Positions 34,300 through 45,341 of a stretch of DNA of 64,000 nt are shown one piece after another. Position 1 is the first letter of the stretch, and every line of letters starts with the position of its first letter. Origin of the DNA: Meandrina meandrites (lineage: Eukaryota; Cnidaria; Anthozoa; Scleractinia; Meandrinidae). Location: NCBI GenBank assembly GCA_963693305.1, contig OY855904.1:42895804-42959803 (forward strand), given 5' to 3'. Under the pieces are notes generated by a model, which made no database searches, was not told the DNA's origin, and saw only the letters and a list, made by a program, of their open reading frames with translations. A program made the translations under genes and the position numbers.

Positions 34300-36290
34300 C
34301 TATCCATCACCTGCTCATCCCCTCTCACTCTCGGAAAATCAAACGGCAAACCGACTTGGAACTTTCTTAACAAATTGGAATTCCCTTACAACAGACAAAT
34401 GGATCCTTCAGGCTGTTTCAGGGTACAGAATACCCTTTGTAAGGACCCCACATCAGTGGCGAGCTCGCCCAACAGTAGTCCAGGAGGGGCGACCGACGGA
34501 ACTGATGAGAGAGGCGATTCGGTCTCTCATTTCCAAGGGTGCAGTTTTAAGAGTAAATCCTTGCCCGCAGCAGTTCATTTCAACACTCTTCCTGGTGGAG
34601 AAAGGATCGGGGACAGGGGAGTTCCGCCCTGTGATCAACTTGAAAGCACTCAACAGATTTCTCCCCAAGGAGAAGTTCAAGATGGAGGGTCTCCATACGG
34701 CTCGCTCCCTCCTCCGCCAGGGCGATTATATGATGAAACTCGACCTCAAGGATGCCTACTACGCAGTCCCGATACACCAGGAATCAAGGAAATATCTTCG
34801 CTTCCAGTTCGAGGGAACAACATTCGAATTCCGTTGTCTACCATTTGGTCTCTCACTGGCTCCCAGAGTCTTCACCAGAATCCTCCGTCCTATTGTAGCG
34901 AAACTGCGCTCAGAAGGAATACGTACAGTAATTTATTTGGACGATCTTCTCCTGATTCACCATCAGAAGGACGCTCTAATAGAGATTTTCCACTATGTAC
35001 GGAGGCTGTTGTCCAGCCTGGGTTTCATAGTGAAACTCGAGAAATGCTCTCCAGCCCCCACTCATCGCCTAGTCTTTCTGGGTGCGGTATTAGACACAAC
35101 TCAAATGTCCATAGCTCTGCCAGAGGAACAGATCAATCGAATACAGGGAGCATGCCAGGAGATGCTAGAGTCCCAGTCGACATCACTGAGGGAGGTTTCA
35201 AGCTTATTAGGCCGCATGAGCCATGCAGCCCGGACAGGTCTGTGGGTGGCCCCTCTTCATTACAGAGCCTTGCAACGTCAGCAGGCCCTGCTTCTCCACC
35301 GGCTAGGATGGAAGCCGAAGAGTCAGATATCATTGTCTCAACCATCCCTGCAGGACCTAACGTGGTGGGCATCTCCAATGCCGCACTCTCACAACAGTCA
35401 GGACATCACACCCCCTCCCTTCGACCTCACCATCAGGACCGATGCGTCTCTGCGGGGGTGGGGTGCAACCTGCGGAGGCAGGACAACCGGGCGCCGCTGG
35501 AATTTGGAGGAGGCAAAACAGCACATAAACTGTCTGGAACTCAAGGCAGCGATTCTTGCCTTGAAATCATTCCTGGGAGAGAGAATTCAGTTACCACCCC
35601 ATGGTCTGGGCCAGCTTTCTCCGCATCATATTCTCTTGGAGATGGACAACACCACTACAGTTGCGTACGTGAACAGGAGGGGGGGGCACTCGGTCACCTA
35701 CTCTGTCTCTACTGGCCTTGGAACTGTGGTCCTTCCTGCTTACAAGGGGTTCATGGGTAACAGCCCGTCACTTACCGGGAGTGTTGAATGTGGAAGCAGA
35801 TGCAGCCTCCAGGGAATTCAATGCACGCACAGAATGGATGCTTCGGAAGGATGTCTTCAGAGACATAGCTCGTCGCTTTTATGTTCCGGAGATCGACCTC
35901 TTCGCATCACGCTTGAACCACCAGGTGCCCCTTTATGTGTCCCGGCTTCCGGATCCCGGAGCTTCAGCAGTGGATGCTTTCCAACAAGACTGGAGTCAGT
36001 GGAAGTGTTTCATCCACCCTCCAGTGGTGCTCCTGCCCCGAATTCTTCAGAAAGTGAGAAACGACAAAGCAACTGCCCTACTAGTAGCACCGAACTGGCC
36101 CGGGCAGCCTTGGTATGCTCAGATCCAGCTGATGCTAACAGATGTTCCATACCCACTTCCCAAGGAGAAGTCACTGCTGTCGCTTCCTTTCGATCAGGAA
36201 GCGATTCACCCTCTATGGAGGTCCCTCAACCTGACTGTATGGCCGATATCGGGACAGCCTATCAAGCAGCTGGTTTCCCGGCAGAAGTGA
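34118..36290 (+). pseudogene. DIRS reverse transcriptase-RNase H, frameshifted at a G run
   Basis: In frame 2 the RT motifs are clear: VINLKALNRFL, MKLDLKDAYYAVPIH, FRCLPFGLSLAPRVFT and the active-site VIYLDDLLLI (about 34930-34960). RNase H follows with RTDASLRGWGATC (Asp), INCLELKAA (Glu) and LEMDNTTTVAYVNR (Asp). At the G-run around 35681-35688 the frame shifts: the correct continuation, ARHLPGVLNVEADAASR and the connecting region to VSRQK, is in the next frame, ending at 36290. The original frame stays open but is nonsense. The break is either a real lesion, an assembly error in the homopolymer, or, less likely, programmed frameshifting. The start codon is not certain; domain homology begins near 34330. 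Confidence 0.8.
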
Positions 36291-36544
36291 CTAATATCCT
36301 TCTGGCATCGTGGTCCCAGTCAACCAAAAAGCGTTACCAGGGCCCTTGGCGGGCATGGTCCAAATGGTGTACTTCCAGAGACCTGTGTCCCTTCTCAGCA
36401 CCAGTTACGGATGTCTTGACCTTCCTGACGGAGATATCGTCTAGTCGGTCCCTAGAGTATAGGACGCTGGCTGTGTATAAGTCTGCAATATCGCAGGGAC
36501 ATTTGCCAGTTGGACAGACAAAGCTTGGACGTTCTCCGATGTAG
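36216..36544 (+). pseudogene. DIRS tyrosine recombinase, N-terminal SAM-like part
   Basis: A frame overlapping the RT end encodes GFPAEVTNILLASWSQSTKKRY, PWRAWSKWC and PVTDVLTFLTE...YRTLAVYKSAISQGHLPVG. This is the core-binding helical domain that precedes the catalytic domain in DIRS recombinases. It ends abruptly at a stop (36542-36544) just after the inversion point. The overlap of recombinase start with RT end is normal for DIRS elements. Confidence 0.7.
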
Positions 36545-37288
36545 AATATGTCATGATGAGTACAAAAGTGGAGAAAAAGCCGTATAAATAATTCATAAAA
36601 CGAAGATGTGGTCGACCGTAGCACGCCACGAACGAAAGAGGAAGCAAGGAACGCCTTGAACTTTTTAAATTGTGGTACCCAGACCGCGCGCGACCGCGCT
36701 CTGCACCAGTATTGTGAGTATCAGTCGGAGACGGAGTGAAGAAGAAACTTTCCAACTACATATAGGATGAGTAGTTTGCTCGCTTTAATGGTCGGTGACC
36801 CCAAAATTTTTCTTAACAGATCATTTTCGTTAACGATTATCTACGTTTTGTGAGAAAATGAAAAAAAAATCTATCGATTAAACGTTTCATTTTTTTTTGT
36901 CCCGAGCATGTTCGAATTCCGCTTTTCGATCTTTTCGTTTTGCCGTACGACGGGTTCAAATGACTCTTCCAGGGCTAAGTTTTGCAAAATGGATGGCAAC
37001 ACTAGGAATTATTTACGCAACAGGCGCACTTCTTCAAAATATGACCAAGATCGTTTGCTTCCGTTTACTCAACATCGATATTTTAAACTACAATCTTGTA
37101 AACCATGCTAAATTACGTGCTCCAATTTTTCAAAATCAGGGTAGTTTTCTACAGGCTTTATCTTCTGAAACAAATTCGGTGACCCCCACTTGTTTTTGTG
37201 TTTCTGACACAAGTTACTCATTATCCGACCTCAGTAAAAATTTTAGAAAAATCTATCGACTAGAAAATTTTCGCGTAAACGTCCTTAA

Positions 37289-39845
37289 GTTAATTGTCCT
37301 ATTATTATCAATATACGCGGCCAAATTGAAAACCGCCCTCTTGAAAACACGCGCTTTGCGGGCCGCAAATGGCTCCTAGCGGGCCGTTAATGCATTAACG
37401 GCCCTGCAGCTGATTGGTTCTTGGTTCGTCATCCGATGAATATTAACCAATCAGGTCAGTTTAATGACGCGGGAAAAACATTTAGGTGCGTACAGCAAGT
37501 TTTAAAGTAAAAAAAGTCTCAAACAGTTTCTCGCTGAGCGAATAGTGTTCGAAAAGAAAAATCAAAGCCTATTTGATATGAATGGAACAAAATGCAGCTA
37601 AAAAATTCGGATGTAGAAGCAAAAGCACAAGGGGAAGATATAAAGAGAGCAACTTCTTGTTGTCTTACGAGAAACGAAACACAACAAAACAACGGTTCAC
37701 TTCATTTTGTGTTTCTCGGGTCGAGCTAAATTCCCGGGGGAGGGGACTCCCATATGGAAGGGACGGGGATGCTCGTCGGGAATTTCTAATTTAACCCCTA
37801 AAAGAGACCAATCCGGGGGCTAAATTAGCTGAAGCATTGCGGGGATTTTACCCCGAGGCTCAACTGGAAAATGTATGTTCGTAAATTATTATTATCCACT
37901 CATTTTCAGAGACACAGCAGCTCTTTTTAACTACACTTATACAATACATGGGCCTCAGTGTAGCATAGCACAAAATTTTCAACGCGAAGTACTTGTATTA
38001 TTGAACATGTAAAGCTCATTAAATGTGTTAGTTTAAGCTTATATCTGGATGTTCGGGGATGTTATTTGGCCTTGTATATTGATAATAATGATAATTAAAT
38101 GACTTTTTTCGGAAATATTGTTTATTTGCTCCCTTGTAGTGTCATTTGCGGCCCTTGCGCTTCGCGCTCGGGCCGCAAATGACACTACGCGGGCACAAAT
38201 AAACAATATTCCCTCAAAAAGTCATTTTATTGTCCTATTAATAGAAACACATTTGTGGAAACATGTCTGTCAAAATGCCTTTGCTATGTTAACGTCAGGT
38301 TCCAGACACAACAACCTATGCTACCAAATTGTTTCCAGATAAATTTTAGACAAACTATCAAAGTTTGGCGGCGTCTGGTTGAATCTTGAAAAAGTTATAA
38401 GCGTTGAAAGTCAGCGCGGGCACTTTCCGTCACCCCGGTCTGGATAGAGCTAATCCTACCTTTACCTTTTTCAGTTTGCAGATTGCATTCATACGGCTTA
38501 GCAAAACACAAGAATAAATGGCACGTGTACCTTAGAGTGGTGCTTGGTTGGTTTCCTTGTTGCCGCTGATCAAGCTGTTGTTGTATTTCTATGTATACTT
38601 GTATTCATAGTATTTCGTTAGTTTAGAATTGATTCAAAAATTATTTTTCTCGGTGTTGGGAGTACGACGTCCCTACGTGATTCCGTTGTTTCATTCGTTA
38701 TGGTATGTTTGGCATGTTTCAATATGCAATCATTGCTTACACTTATTACCCGGAGTGGGCTGGGGACTAGCTCAATGTAAGCAGGGGGGAATATTAAACA
38801 ATAAAATACAACCAGTGATGCGCTACACATATTTATTTATTTTCCTCTTTAAACGATAAGGAAAACTTATTTGTGTGTTGGAAATGTATAATACTGAGAA
38901 ATATAATTCATTGTCTTGGGATATTTTAAAGGGAATTTGAGGGTTTATCGTTGAAAAGATAACGTTTGCAAACTAGATATTTAATTAGGCGTTACGGGCA
39001 CCTGTAATTGTTTACCTAACTGTCTTTAGTTGTCTGTAAGCAAAACAGTGATTTAATAAGGAATCTCTATACTACCTTAGTTTCCTCGTGCGCTAGTATT
39101 GTGGAATAAGAATTTCAGTGGCAGTAGAATTTGACTACTTAACAAACAGAACCAATGCAGGATATTAGTCACCCCCCGCTAGTACATTTTAGGCGCCTAT
39201 CAGTTTTAGCTTTCCACCTGTTGTTTTAGTCTCCCGCGCGTTACGCCTCACTAAACAAACCTATGACCTCAGTCTTATTACTCGGACCTTTGCATCCATC
39301 GATAGATCTCGACCAAGCGCAAAATCGCTCTATGTATTCGAGCTCAATAGCTTTTTACCCCCAAAACCAATCCGTCTAGTCAAAACCTGTTCCGATACCC
39401 TCCATCGATTCTGTGCCTGGAAATTCGCACGTAGAGCCTGCCCTTTCTCCCCTTAGGAAGGCCTGATACTCAGGTTAAGTAGATTTAGATTAATTTAGCA
39501 CTGATGCAAATCGTTAGATAACTTTCTGTAGACTAAATAACAAAAAGAGTTGTAAAGCTTTAAACGACAGCGATTGCTGAAAGCTAATAGGGGAATGATG
39601 TTAACTTGCAGCAAACCATTAAAATTGGTGCCAACCAGACTTGGCAAGTGTTTGATTGTGACCGTTCTGTTGAGTATTGAATTGCAAGCTAACTTCCTCC
39701 GAAAATCGGTTCCACATTATTTTTCTGATTCGCTTAGTACGTTTCATCTATCCTCAGCTTGTTCATCTAGGTGTTGATGTTTCTCAGTGGTTAATTTGAA
39801 CATTCGTAGGGTCAAATTTCATCACTGGTCTACATCGATTTAAAA
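37289..39845. other. Intergenic with short dispersed repeats
   Basis: No gene recognised. At about 37383-37406 GGGCCGTTAATGCATTAACGGCCC is a perfect 24-base palindrome. At about 37726-37860 there is a GGGGGAGGGGACTCCCATATG segment with GGGACGGGGATGCTCGTCGG that looks like a dispersed repeat. The rest holds only short frames. Confidence 0.5.
38097..38227. mobile_element. 131-bp hairpin MITE
   Basis: AAATGACTTTTTTCGG and GTTTATTTG on the left, and GTAGTGTCATTTGCGGCCC, pair with GGGCCGCAAATGACACTAC, CAAATAAAC and AAAAAGTCATTT on the right. The loop is TTGCGCTTCGCGCTC. A nearly complete hairpin. Confidence 0.7.
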
Positions 39846-40940
39846 CCACTTTTGACTGTCGTTATTAGGCAATTATATTCTGAGTGTGCATGTTCCAAAC
39901 ATTACAAATGACATTTAAACTGGTTATTAAATATAGAATAGAAGGAAGGCAATTTCAATTTTCCAGAAACATTTTCACTTCAATTCATTCAAAACCAACC
40001 GATACTGGGTGAAAGGTTAAGCCTCATGCTTGTAAAAGAGAAGGTCCGAGTCTAAGACATATCGAGCTATCTTAATTTTAACCTAAATGTGTTTTACTGA
40101 TGTTATTCTTATTTTCGTCTGCTAAATATTCGCCCGGTAACAGGCATCCTAAATAGTGCTTACTTCGGCTTCGGTTATTTGTCATATTCACCGTAAAATC
40201 TGGAGTACAACCAATAATAAAAACCAATGAACTATGTTTTCTTCTTTCTTATATCTGCCTTGTTTTGTTGAGAACTTTTGAAATAAATCAAAAGTGGTCG
40301 CTTCCTAGAAGGAAAGCCTCTAATTATGTAAAGGTATCGAACGATCTTAATCCATAAAAGAACCTTTTAAAAGATCCCGAACATCTCTCTCTAGGCGCTA
40401 CACCAAGTAGAGAAGCCGGTTGATATTTTGTTAGCATAATCCATTGAAACAGAACTGACAATAGAGTTTTATTCAAACTTTGACTGGTGTTGGTTGCTAA
40501 TTTTTAGGAGCCTAAATTTTGAAATAAATAAAGAAGGGTCCACGTATTAAGGACCTTGAATATAACCAATAATTCCTAAAGATATCAAACCGTTCTCTCC
40601 ATGTTTCGCGGGAGCAGAACAATAGGGAGAATGCTTAGTTCACATTTTCCGGTGATTAAAATCGACGAATTATCTTATTATCCAAGCCGTAACAAAAACG
40701 TCGCCATTTCCATAATGATTACACATATAAAAAAAATTATGCAGAGTAAGGACTGTCCAACTCGTAAAGTTAGCAATGCTTACCCCAGCAAACTGTTTGT
40801 GGCAAATGTTTTTAAGCAATAACTGCTGCATTATCTCTTACTTGGTTAGATGTTGAAAAACAAACACATACAGCGTGAAATCAGTGTTCGTCTACAAAAT
40901 ACAAATAACGGGCCAAAAACGAGTCTCGCCTTTCCATTAA

Positions 40941-42043
40941 AGTAGAAGTTCACTCCAGAATGGCCATTTATTTTCTTTACGCCAATAAAAAGTTTATACA
41001 AAAATATGTTATTCACCAAAATTTCAGCTTCCAACGAGCGCTAAATCCCTACGAAATCTTTCTCTAAAGTAGCCCAAAATTCGACGACTGAACGCCGCCA
41101 TCTTGGAGCTAGTAATGCATGCGTGACGTCAAAGAGCTCAGCCTGAAGTTTAGCAGAAAAATTTAAATACTCGAAACTCCTTGTTTCTTTGTAGTGGCTT
41201 TTGTTTGTCAAAATGCCTGTTTGTGCAGCTCCATGTTTCTCAAACAGAGCTCCAAGAGATACAAAAAAAACCTTTCACCTTTTCTTTCCTTTCAGACAGG
41301 CATTTTGACAAACAAAAACAGAAACAAGGAGCTTGAAGCATTTACAGCAATCTCGTCCCCAGAGGCCGCGATCCTTCTGGTCTGCGCCAGGAATCGAGAC
41401 CTCTGGGCTAGACTCAGAGCCCGCCAAAGAAACGGCCAAATATGATTGGCTGTTGAAACTTGTTCATTTTAACCACAATCTCCGAGGCACGTGCAGAATC
41501 AAACCGGAACCAGAAATTCCTGGTTCCGGTTTTTGAATCGTCCAGAGCTGTTGCGTTTCCCGACCGCTGGTCAAACGCAGGGTCTGGGGACGAGATTGTA
41601 TTTACAGTCAAAGTACTCAGCGCGTGCTGCTTAGAATTCCGGAATAGTTTTGATTAACGGCGAACGGATTGCATTATTCGTTTCAAACATTCAAATTTAA
41701 TTTGAATATTGTAGATCATCCAACCGTGAACACGTGAACACGTGAGCCTGTCAGAAATGAAGCAATTTGATTGGTTTATTTTTGACATTCTAAGCGGCAT
41801 GCGCTGAGTATTTTGACAGTAAATTTTCCCGCTTAACTTCAGGCTGAGCTCTTTGATGTCACGCACACATTACCAGCTCCAAGATGGCAGCGTTCAGTTG
41901 CCGAGTTTTGGGTTACTTCAGAAAAGGATCTCGCAGGGTTTAAGCGCTTGTTAGAAGCTAAAATTTTGGTGAACAACATATCTTTGTATAAACTTTTTAT
42001 TAGCGTAAAAAAATAAATAGCCATTCTGGAGTGAACTTCTCCT
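40941..42043. mobile_element. TTAA-duplicating TIR element with ~220-bp inverted arms
   Basis: It starts AGTAGAAGTTCACTCCAGAA and ends with the inverted copy TTCTGGAGTGAACTTCTCCT. TTAA lies immediately outside each end (40937-40940 and 42044-42047). The arms (about 40941-41170 and 41825-42043) pair along their length, including GAACGCCGCCATCTTGGAGC and AGAGCTCAGCCTGAAG. Within it sit a further hairpin (about 41600-41822, ACTCAGCGCGTGCTGC against GGCATGCGCTGAGT) and a hAT-like MITE. No transposase. Confidence 0.75.
41340..41607. mobile_element. hAT-like MITE nested in the TTAA element
   Basis: Element 41348-41599 starts CAATCTCGTCCCCAGAG and ends CTCTGGGGACGAGATTG-like (TCTGGGGACGAGATTGT). 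The 8-base word ATTTACAG is on both sides (41340-41347 and 41600-41607). The subterminal sequence has several Cys-His-free GC-rich inverted words (GGAACCAGAAATTCCTGGTTCC) but no frame. Its ends resemble those of the MITE at 24352 (ATTCTCGTCCCCATAG), so both may belong to one family. Confidence 0.75.
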
Positions 42044-42797
42044 TTAAACAAGAGACAAGGAGTGATGCTATTGGTTGAAGACTTCTATAACTTGTTCAAA
42101 CCAATCAAAGTGAAGCTGTTGTTGGGTAGCCAAGACAACCAATATGTTCACGCAGTTATTTCAAAACGTACGTGTTGCTCAAAATTACTATGCAATGGTT
42201 ATAGCGTTTCTTTGATCTTAAGGACGGCACCTCTTTTGTTCCTGTCAGACAGCAAATTTTAGCAGAGAAAGGTAGGAACTTGTGTTTTAAAAATCCTTTT
42301 GACTGGCGTTTTAACCATAAGGCAATTATATTCTGAGTGTGCATGCTCCAAAAATTACAAATGACAGTTTCACTGGTTATTGAATATCGATAAGAAGAAA
42401 GCAAATTTGAATTTTCCAGAAACAGTTTCACTGCAATTCATTCAAAACCAACCGATACTGGTTAAAAGGTTATGCCTCATGGGTGTAAAAGAGAAGTTCC
42501 GAATCTAAAGGATATCGAACGATCTTAATTATAACCTAAATGTGAATTACTGATGTTATTCTTATTTTCTTCTGCTAAATATATCCCCCGGGATATATAT
42601 GAAGGGATATATTTCGTTCGTCATCGAAGTTTACTGTTAGACGATTTTTATGTCTTTCAACTCTTCAGTTCTTCACCGTGGCAAAACAACAACTTGAAAC
42701 AACTAAATTCTACCTCTTTTAGACATTTCCTCTCTTGAACCTGTATTTTCATTCGCTGGTTGTAAACACTACCACTATTCAATATTGTTGTTGTTGC

Positions 42798-43324
42798 TTA
42801 CAGAGTTCTAATTTCTTTCCTGTAAAGGCAACAAAGAAAGAAAATAAAAGGGCAACAAAAACAGAGGCTCTCAAAAGACACTGGTTGACAGTGTCCCTTT
42901 AAACGGCCGCAAGTAAGAACGCCAGCTATCAAACAGCCTACGCGGACACTCAGAGTCTCCATGGATCAATCTTTATTCGTTAGTAACAGTGGTGGGTGGA
43001 TGGGGAGGGGAGTGTTGGTGACAAAATGAGGTCTAAAAGAGCCGTTAACCTGATGCTAGCAGGCTTTCGTGATTGGGTTTTGCGGCGCTACTCTTTTGTT
43101 CGAATCGTCCGCTGTTCTCTTGTTTGTTTACAGGAGATGGGGAGAGCCGGCTTGGAGACTATACTCTCCCCTAAACTAAATTCATAGCGAGTCTGAGAAA
43201 GACAGCTGTGATATTTGAGTGGCAATGTATACCACTGAAATGTTTACATACACGTTACATCTTGATGTTTTGAACGACACGTTCTTGATCTCGTTGTTAT
43301 GTCATTTCAGAAACCTGTGGCATT
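42798..43324 (+). promoter_or_regulatory. Upstream region and 5' UTR intron of AT2
   Basis: Homologous to 50065-50656 upstream of AT3, including CTTACAGAG.TCTAATTT, AGAGTCTCCATG.ATCAATC, a GCAGGCTTTC.TGATT patch and the GGGGAG-rich stretch. It ends TTGTTATGTCATTTCAG (acceptor, 43310), leaving 14 bases to the first ATG. GGCAATGTATACCA near 43221 is conserved and may be the donor. A purine-rich GGAGATGGGGAGAG tract and CTCTCCCC words lie just above it. The 5' exon itself cannot be fixed by eye. Confidence 0.55.
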
Positions 43325-44857
43325 ATGATGGCCTATGCTATATGTTGTGGAGTTGTAGCAATACTGTTGACCATATTGTGGAGAAAATTACGTGGTAGGA
43401 GAACAACGTTCCAAAAACAGTATTCCCATGACAACGGACGTCCCCTTGGTATTATGGAGAAGTGGTCTAGACATGGTAATGACACAGATGGATTCGGTAT
43501 TCTTGCTAACACTCTGGTTCTGAGATCCAAGAAGCCAATCACAGGACCAGTGGTGAGAAAGGCAATGGACCTGCTCATGGAGAGACACCCCATGCTGCGC
43601 ATGTGCACCAAAAAGTGCCAAAAAGGAGAATACCGTCTGCAAAAGATGGGCAATGTTCACGTGGACCTACGCGAACTTGATACCGCAGACTGGGAGACTG
43701 TTATGGAGGATGATTTGTTGGAGAAATTTGATGGAGAAAATGGTCCCCTTTGGAGAGTGACATTTCTTCCCAATGCTAGATATGAGCCAGATATAGAAGA
43801 AGACAGCCAGGAAATAACACCATACCCTCACGAGTGCATTTGCGTATTTGGCTTCCATCACATTGTAATAGATGGACAGTCCTTTCTCAGAATGTTTGGA
43901 GAGTTTATAAAATATTTGGACAAATTAGTTAACAATGAGGAACCTGAAGTGAGATCAATGCCTATGCTGCCGCCAATGGATTTCTACATGAACGAAGTGG
44001 CCCAACCTAAATGGTACCACCACTTGATGCAAATAATGATCGAAAAACTGTGGGTTATACCTAGATTTCCTGAATTCGTGATGAGCAGAATGTATGGAGG
44101 CAATGCGTTTACCACAAAATATGGTGTAGAAATCCAAAGAAATCCTAACCTTCAACCAAGAACAAAGGTGATTGCCAAGGAGTTGTCAAAGGTCGAGACA
44201 TCAAGTTTGCTGAAAATGTGTAAAGAGCACCAAACCACTGTCCAGGGGGCTCTCCAGACAGCTGGTGGTGTTGCCATGGTTACCATGCTGGATGAGCAGG
44301 AGTGGGAAGTAGCCTCCCAAGTTACAGTCAATATCAGGCCATTCCTGAATTCTAAAGTACCAAATGACTATGCCGGATTTTACGCTTTATTCCTGCCGTG
44401 TAAAAACCTGTTTGTCCCGTCACCAGATGCAAACAAATTCTGGAAAATGGCTAAACAAGCTTCACGTGACCTCCATGCGAGGTTGAACCAAAATGAAATA
44501 ATGAAAATATGGCCGATGTTCACAAGGATGATTCGAGTGATGAGCGGAATGATCAAATCTAAAGATGATCGGTCCGGTCAACGCGGAGACCAGATGGTAT
44601 ACTACACCAACTTAGGCCATGCTAAGTTTCTTGATGGCTCTCCTGATGATGATGACGTCATCCTTCGAGCCAGGTTCGGCTGTTCAGCGGGGCACCCACG
44701 CGGATGTATTTTCATCATAAACGTTGTCACATTCAATGGCAAGTTGTTTTTGACTGTCGTTTACTACAGGAACATTGTAAACGATGCCACAGCCCAGAAA
44801 TATGCTGATTTAGTCAAAGGAACTATTCTAAATGCAATCAAGGGTATCGAGGACTAG
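43325..44857 (+). CDS. AT2: membrane-anchored HHxxxDG acyltransferase
   Basis: An intact 510-residue frame. It begins with two consecutive ATGs; the second (43328) aligns with the start of AT1 and AT3, so it is the likelier conserved start. The N-terminal anchor (AYAICCGVVAILLTILWRK) is retained. RHPMLR and the catalytic HHIVIDG (Val-to-Ile change within the motif) are in the same places as in its paralogues, and the C-terminal FNGKLFLTVVYY block is kept. It lacks one residue around position 410 (MIRVMSG against MIRMEMISG) and is the most diverged of the three. The family transfers acyl groups, but the substrate is unknown. It lies 5.8 kb before AT3 in the same orientation. Confidence 0.85.
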   Translation: MMAYAICCGVVAILLTILWRKLRGRRTTFQKQYSHDNGRPLGIMEKWSRHGNDTDGFGILANTLVLRSKKPITGPVVRKAMDLLMERHPMLRMCTKKCQKGEYRLQKMGNVHVDLRELDTADWETVMEDDLLEKFDGENGPLWRVTFLPNARYEPDIEEDSQEITPYPHECICVFGFHHIVIDGQSFLRMFGEFIKYLDKLVNNEEPEVRSMPMLPPMDFYMNEVAQPKWYHHLMQIMIEKLWVIPRFPEFVMSRMYGGNAFTTKYGVEIQRNPNLQPRTKVIAKELSKVETSSLLKMCKEHQTTVQGALQTAGGVAMVTMLDEQEWEVASQVTVNIRPFLNSKVPNDYAGFYALFLPCKNLFVPSPDANKFWKMAKQASRDLHARLNQNEIMKIWPMFTRMIRVMSGMIKSKDDRSGQRGDQMVYYTNLGHAKFLDGSPDDDDVILRARFGCSAGHPRGCIFIINVVTFNGKLFLTVVYYRNIVNDATAQKYADLVKGTILNAIKGIED

Positions 44858-45013
44858 AAATTGCATCATGCTTTGTGACACAAGGATGCTTGAACTTGAA
44901 CTAATGCCGCTGCTATTGGTAACCGTCTCTTGACAAGCGGTGCACCTTGATTTCAAGCTTTTAGATATGACTTTTTCTTATAACAGTTTTTTTTTTTCAG
45001 TTTTACTGTGTTT

Positions 45014-45341
45014 CAGCATCCTATTTTTATTTCATTTTTGAAAAATTCGCCACTATTATATCTGGAGTGCTTCGAAGTGTGACTTTGATCACCTCTTGCA
45101 TCAGCTCTATCGGTGCTATCAGCTTCCTGAAATCGTTTCCGTCGATCAAGAGAATTTGAAGAGTCGTATTGCAGTTTGGTTGGCTGCATTTGACAATAAA
45201 CAAAAACACAAGCGCGCAATCCGGATTGGGTGAACAAAGGTCTTTTACATCGAGTATTTCAAATGGTGAGGTCCAGTAACTGATTTTTACATTGAATGTT
45301 GGTTCACTTGCTGTGGCTTCTTGTGCATGAGCAGCGTAGGT
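45014..45341 (-). CDS. Candidate terminal exon of an unrecognised gene
   Basis: On the minus strand a pyrimidine-rich TACATTTTTCCCTGCATAG could be a splice acceptor. It is followed by about 105 open codons to a TAA at about 45014. The encoded end is Cys-containing (DLCSPNPDCALV, VKCSQPNCNTT) with a hydrophobic LVFLFIV run, and finishes ANFSKMK. No domain recognised. It sits just 3' of AT2 on the opposite strand. No upstream exon was identified, so it could be a chance frame. Confidence 0.25.

Larger units (their letters stand above)
32277..36747. mobile_element. DIRS-type tyrosine-recombinase retrotransposon with an inverted core
   Basis: Termini: 36747-36637 read on the minus strand matches, as an inverted repeat, pieces at the left end (32366-32435 and 32594-32640). 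A perfect 89-base inverted pair also lies at 32277-32365 and 32509-32597, resembling a terminal repeat plus adjacent internal complementary region. The coding order is gag-like and RT/RNase H on plus, with the recombinase split: its N-terminal part on plus at the right end and its C-terminal catalytic part on minus at the left end. This is explained by inversion of about 33512-36540 within an element originally oriented on the minus strand. DIRS elements integrate by tyrosine recombinase and leave no target duplication; none is seen. Confidence 0.8.
32178..37288. mobile_element. TTAA-flanked TIR element split by a DIRS insertion
   Basis: TTAAGGACGTTCGCGC (from 32178) and the complement ending ...CGTCCTTAA (to 37288) are inverted termini with TTAA on each side (32178-32181, 37285-37288). 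Only about 95 bases remain left of the DIRS element and about 535 right of it, so the retrotransposon is nested within this older element. TTAA duplications suit the piggyBac or Kolobok groups; no transposase is present. The 160-codon frame at 36897-37379 crosses the right end and is probably not a gene. Confidence 0.6.
39850..42590. repeat. Direct duplication (~285 bp) flanking a TTAA element
   Basis: 39850-40135 and 42305-42590 are direct copies sharing GGCAATTATATTCTGAGTG, CAATTCATTCAAAACCAACC, AAAGGTTA.GCCTCATG and ACTGATGTTATTCTTATTTT, with scattered changes. Between them lie unrelated sequence and a nested transposon cluster. No gene is apparent in the unit. Confidence 0.75.

Noticed and set aside
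34375..35760. 461-codon plus-strand frame overlapping RT
   Set aside because: It is an out-of-frame shadow of the DIRS reverse transcriptase, which carries all RT motifs in the other frame.
36897..37379. 160-codon plus-strand frame
   Set aside because: It lies across the right end of a TTAA element, with no domain and no splice or promoter support.
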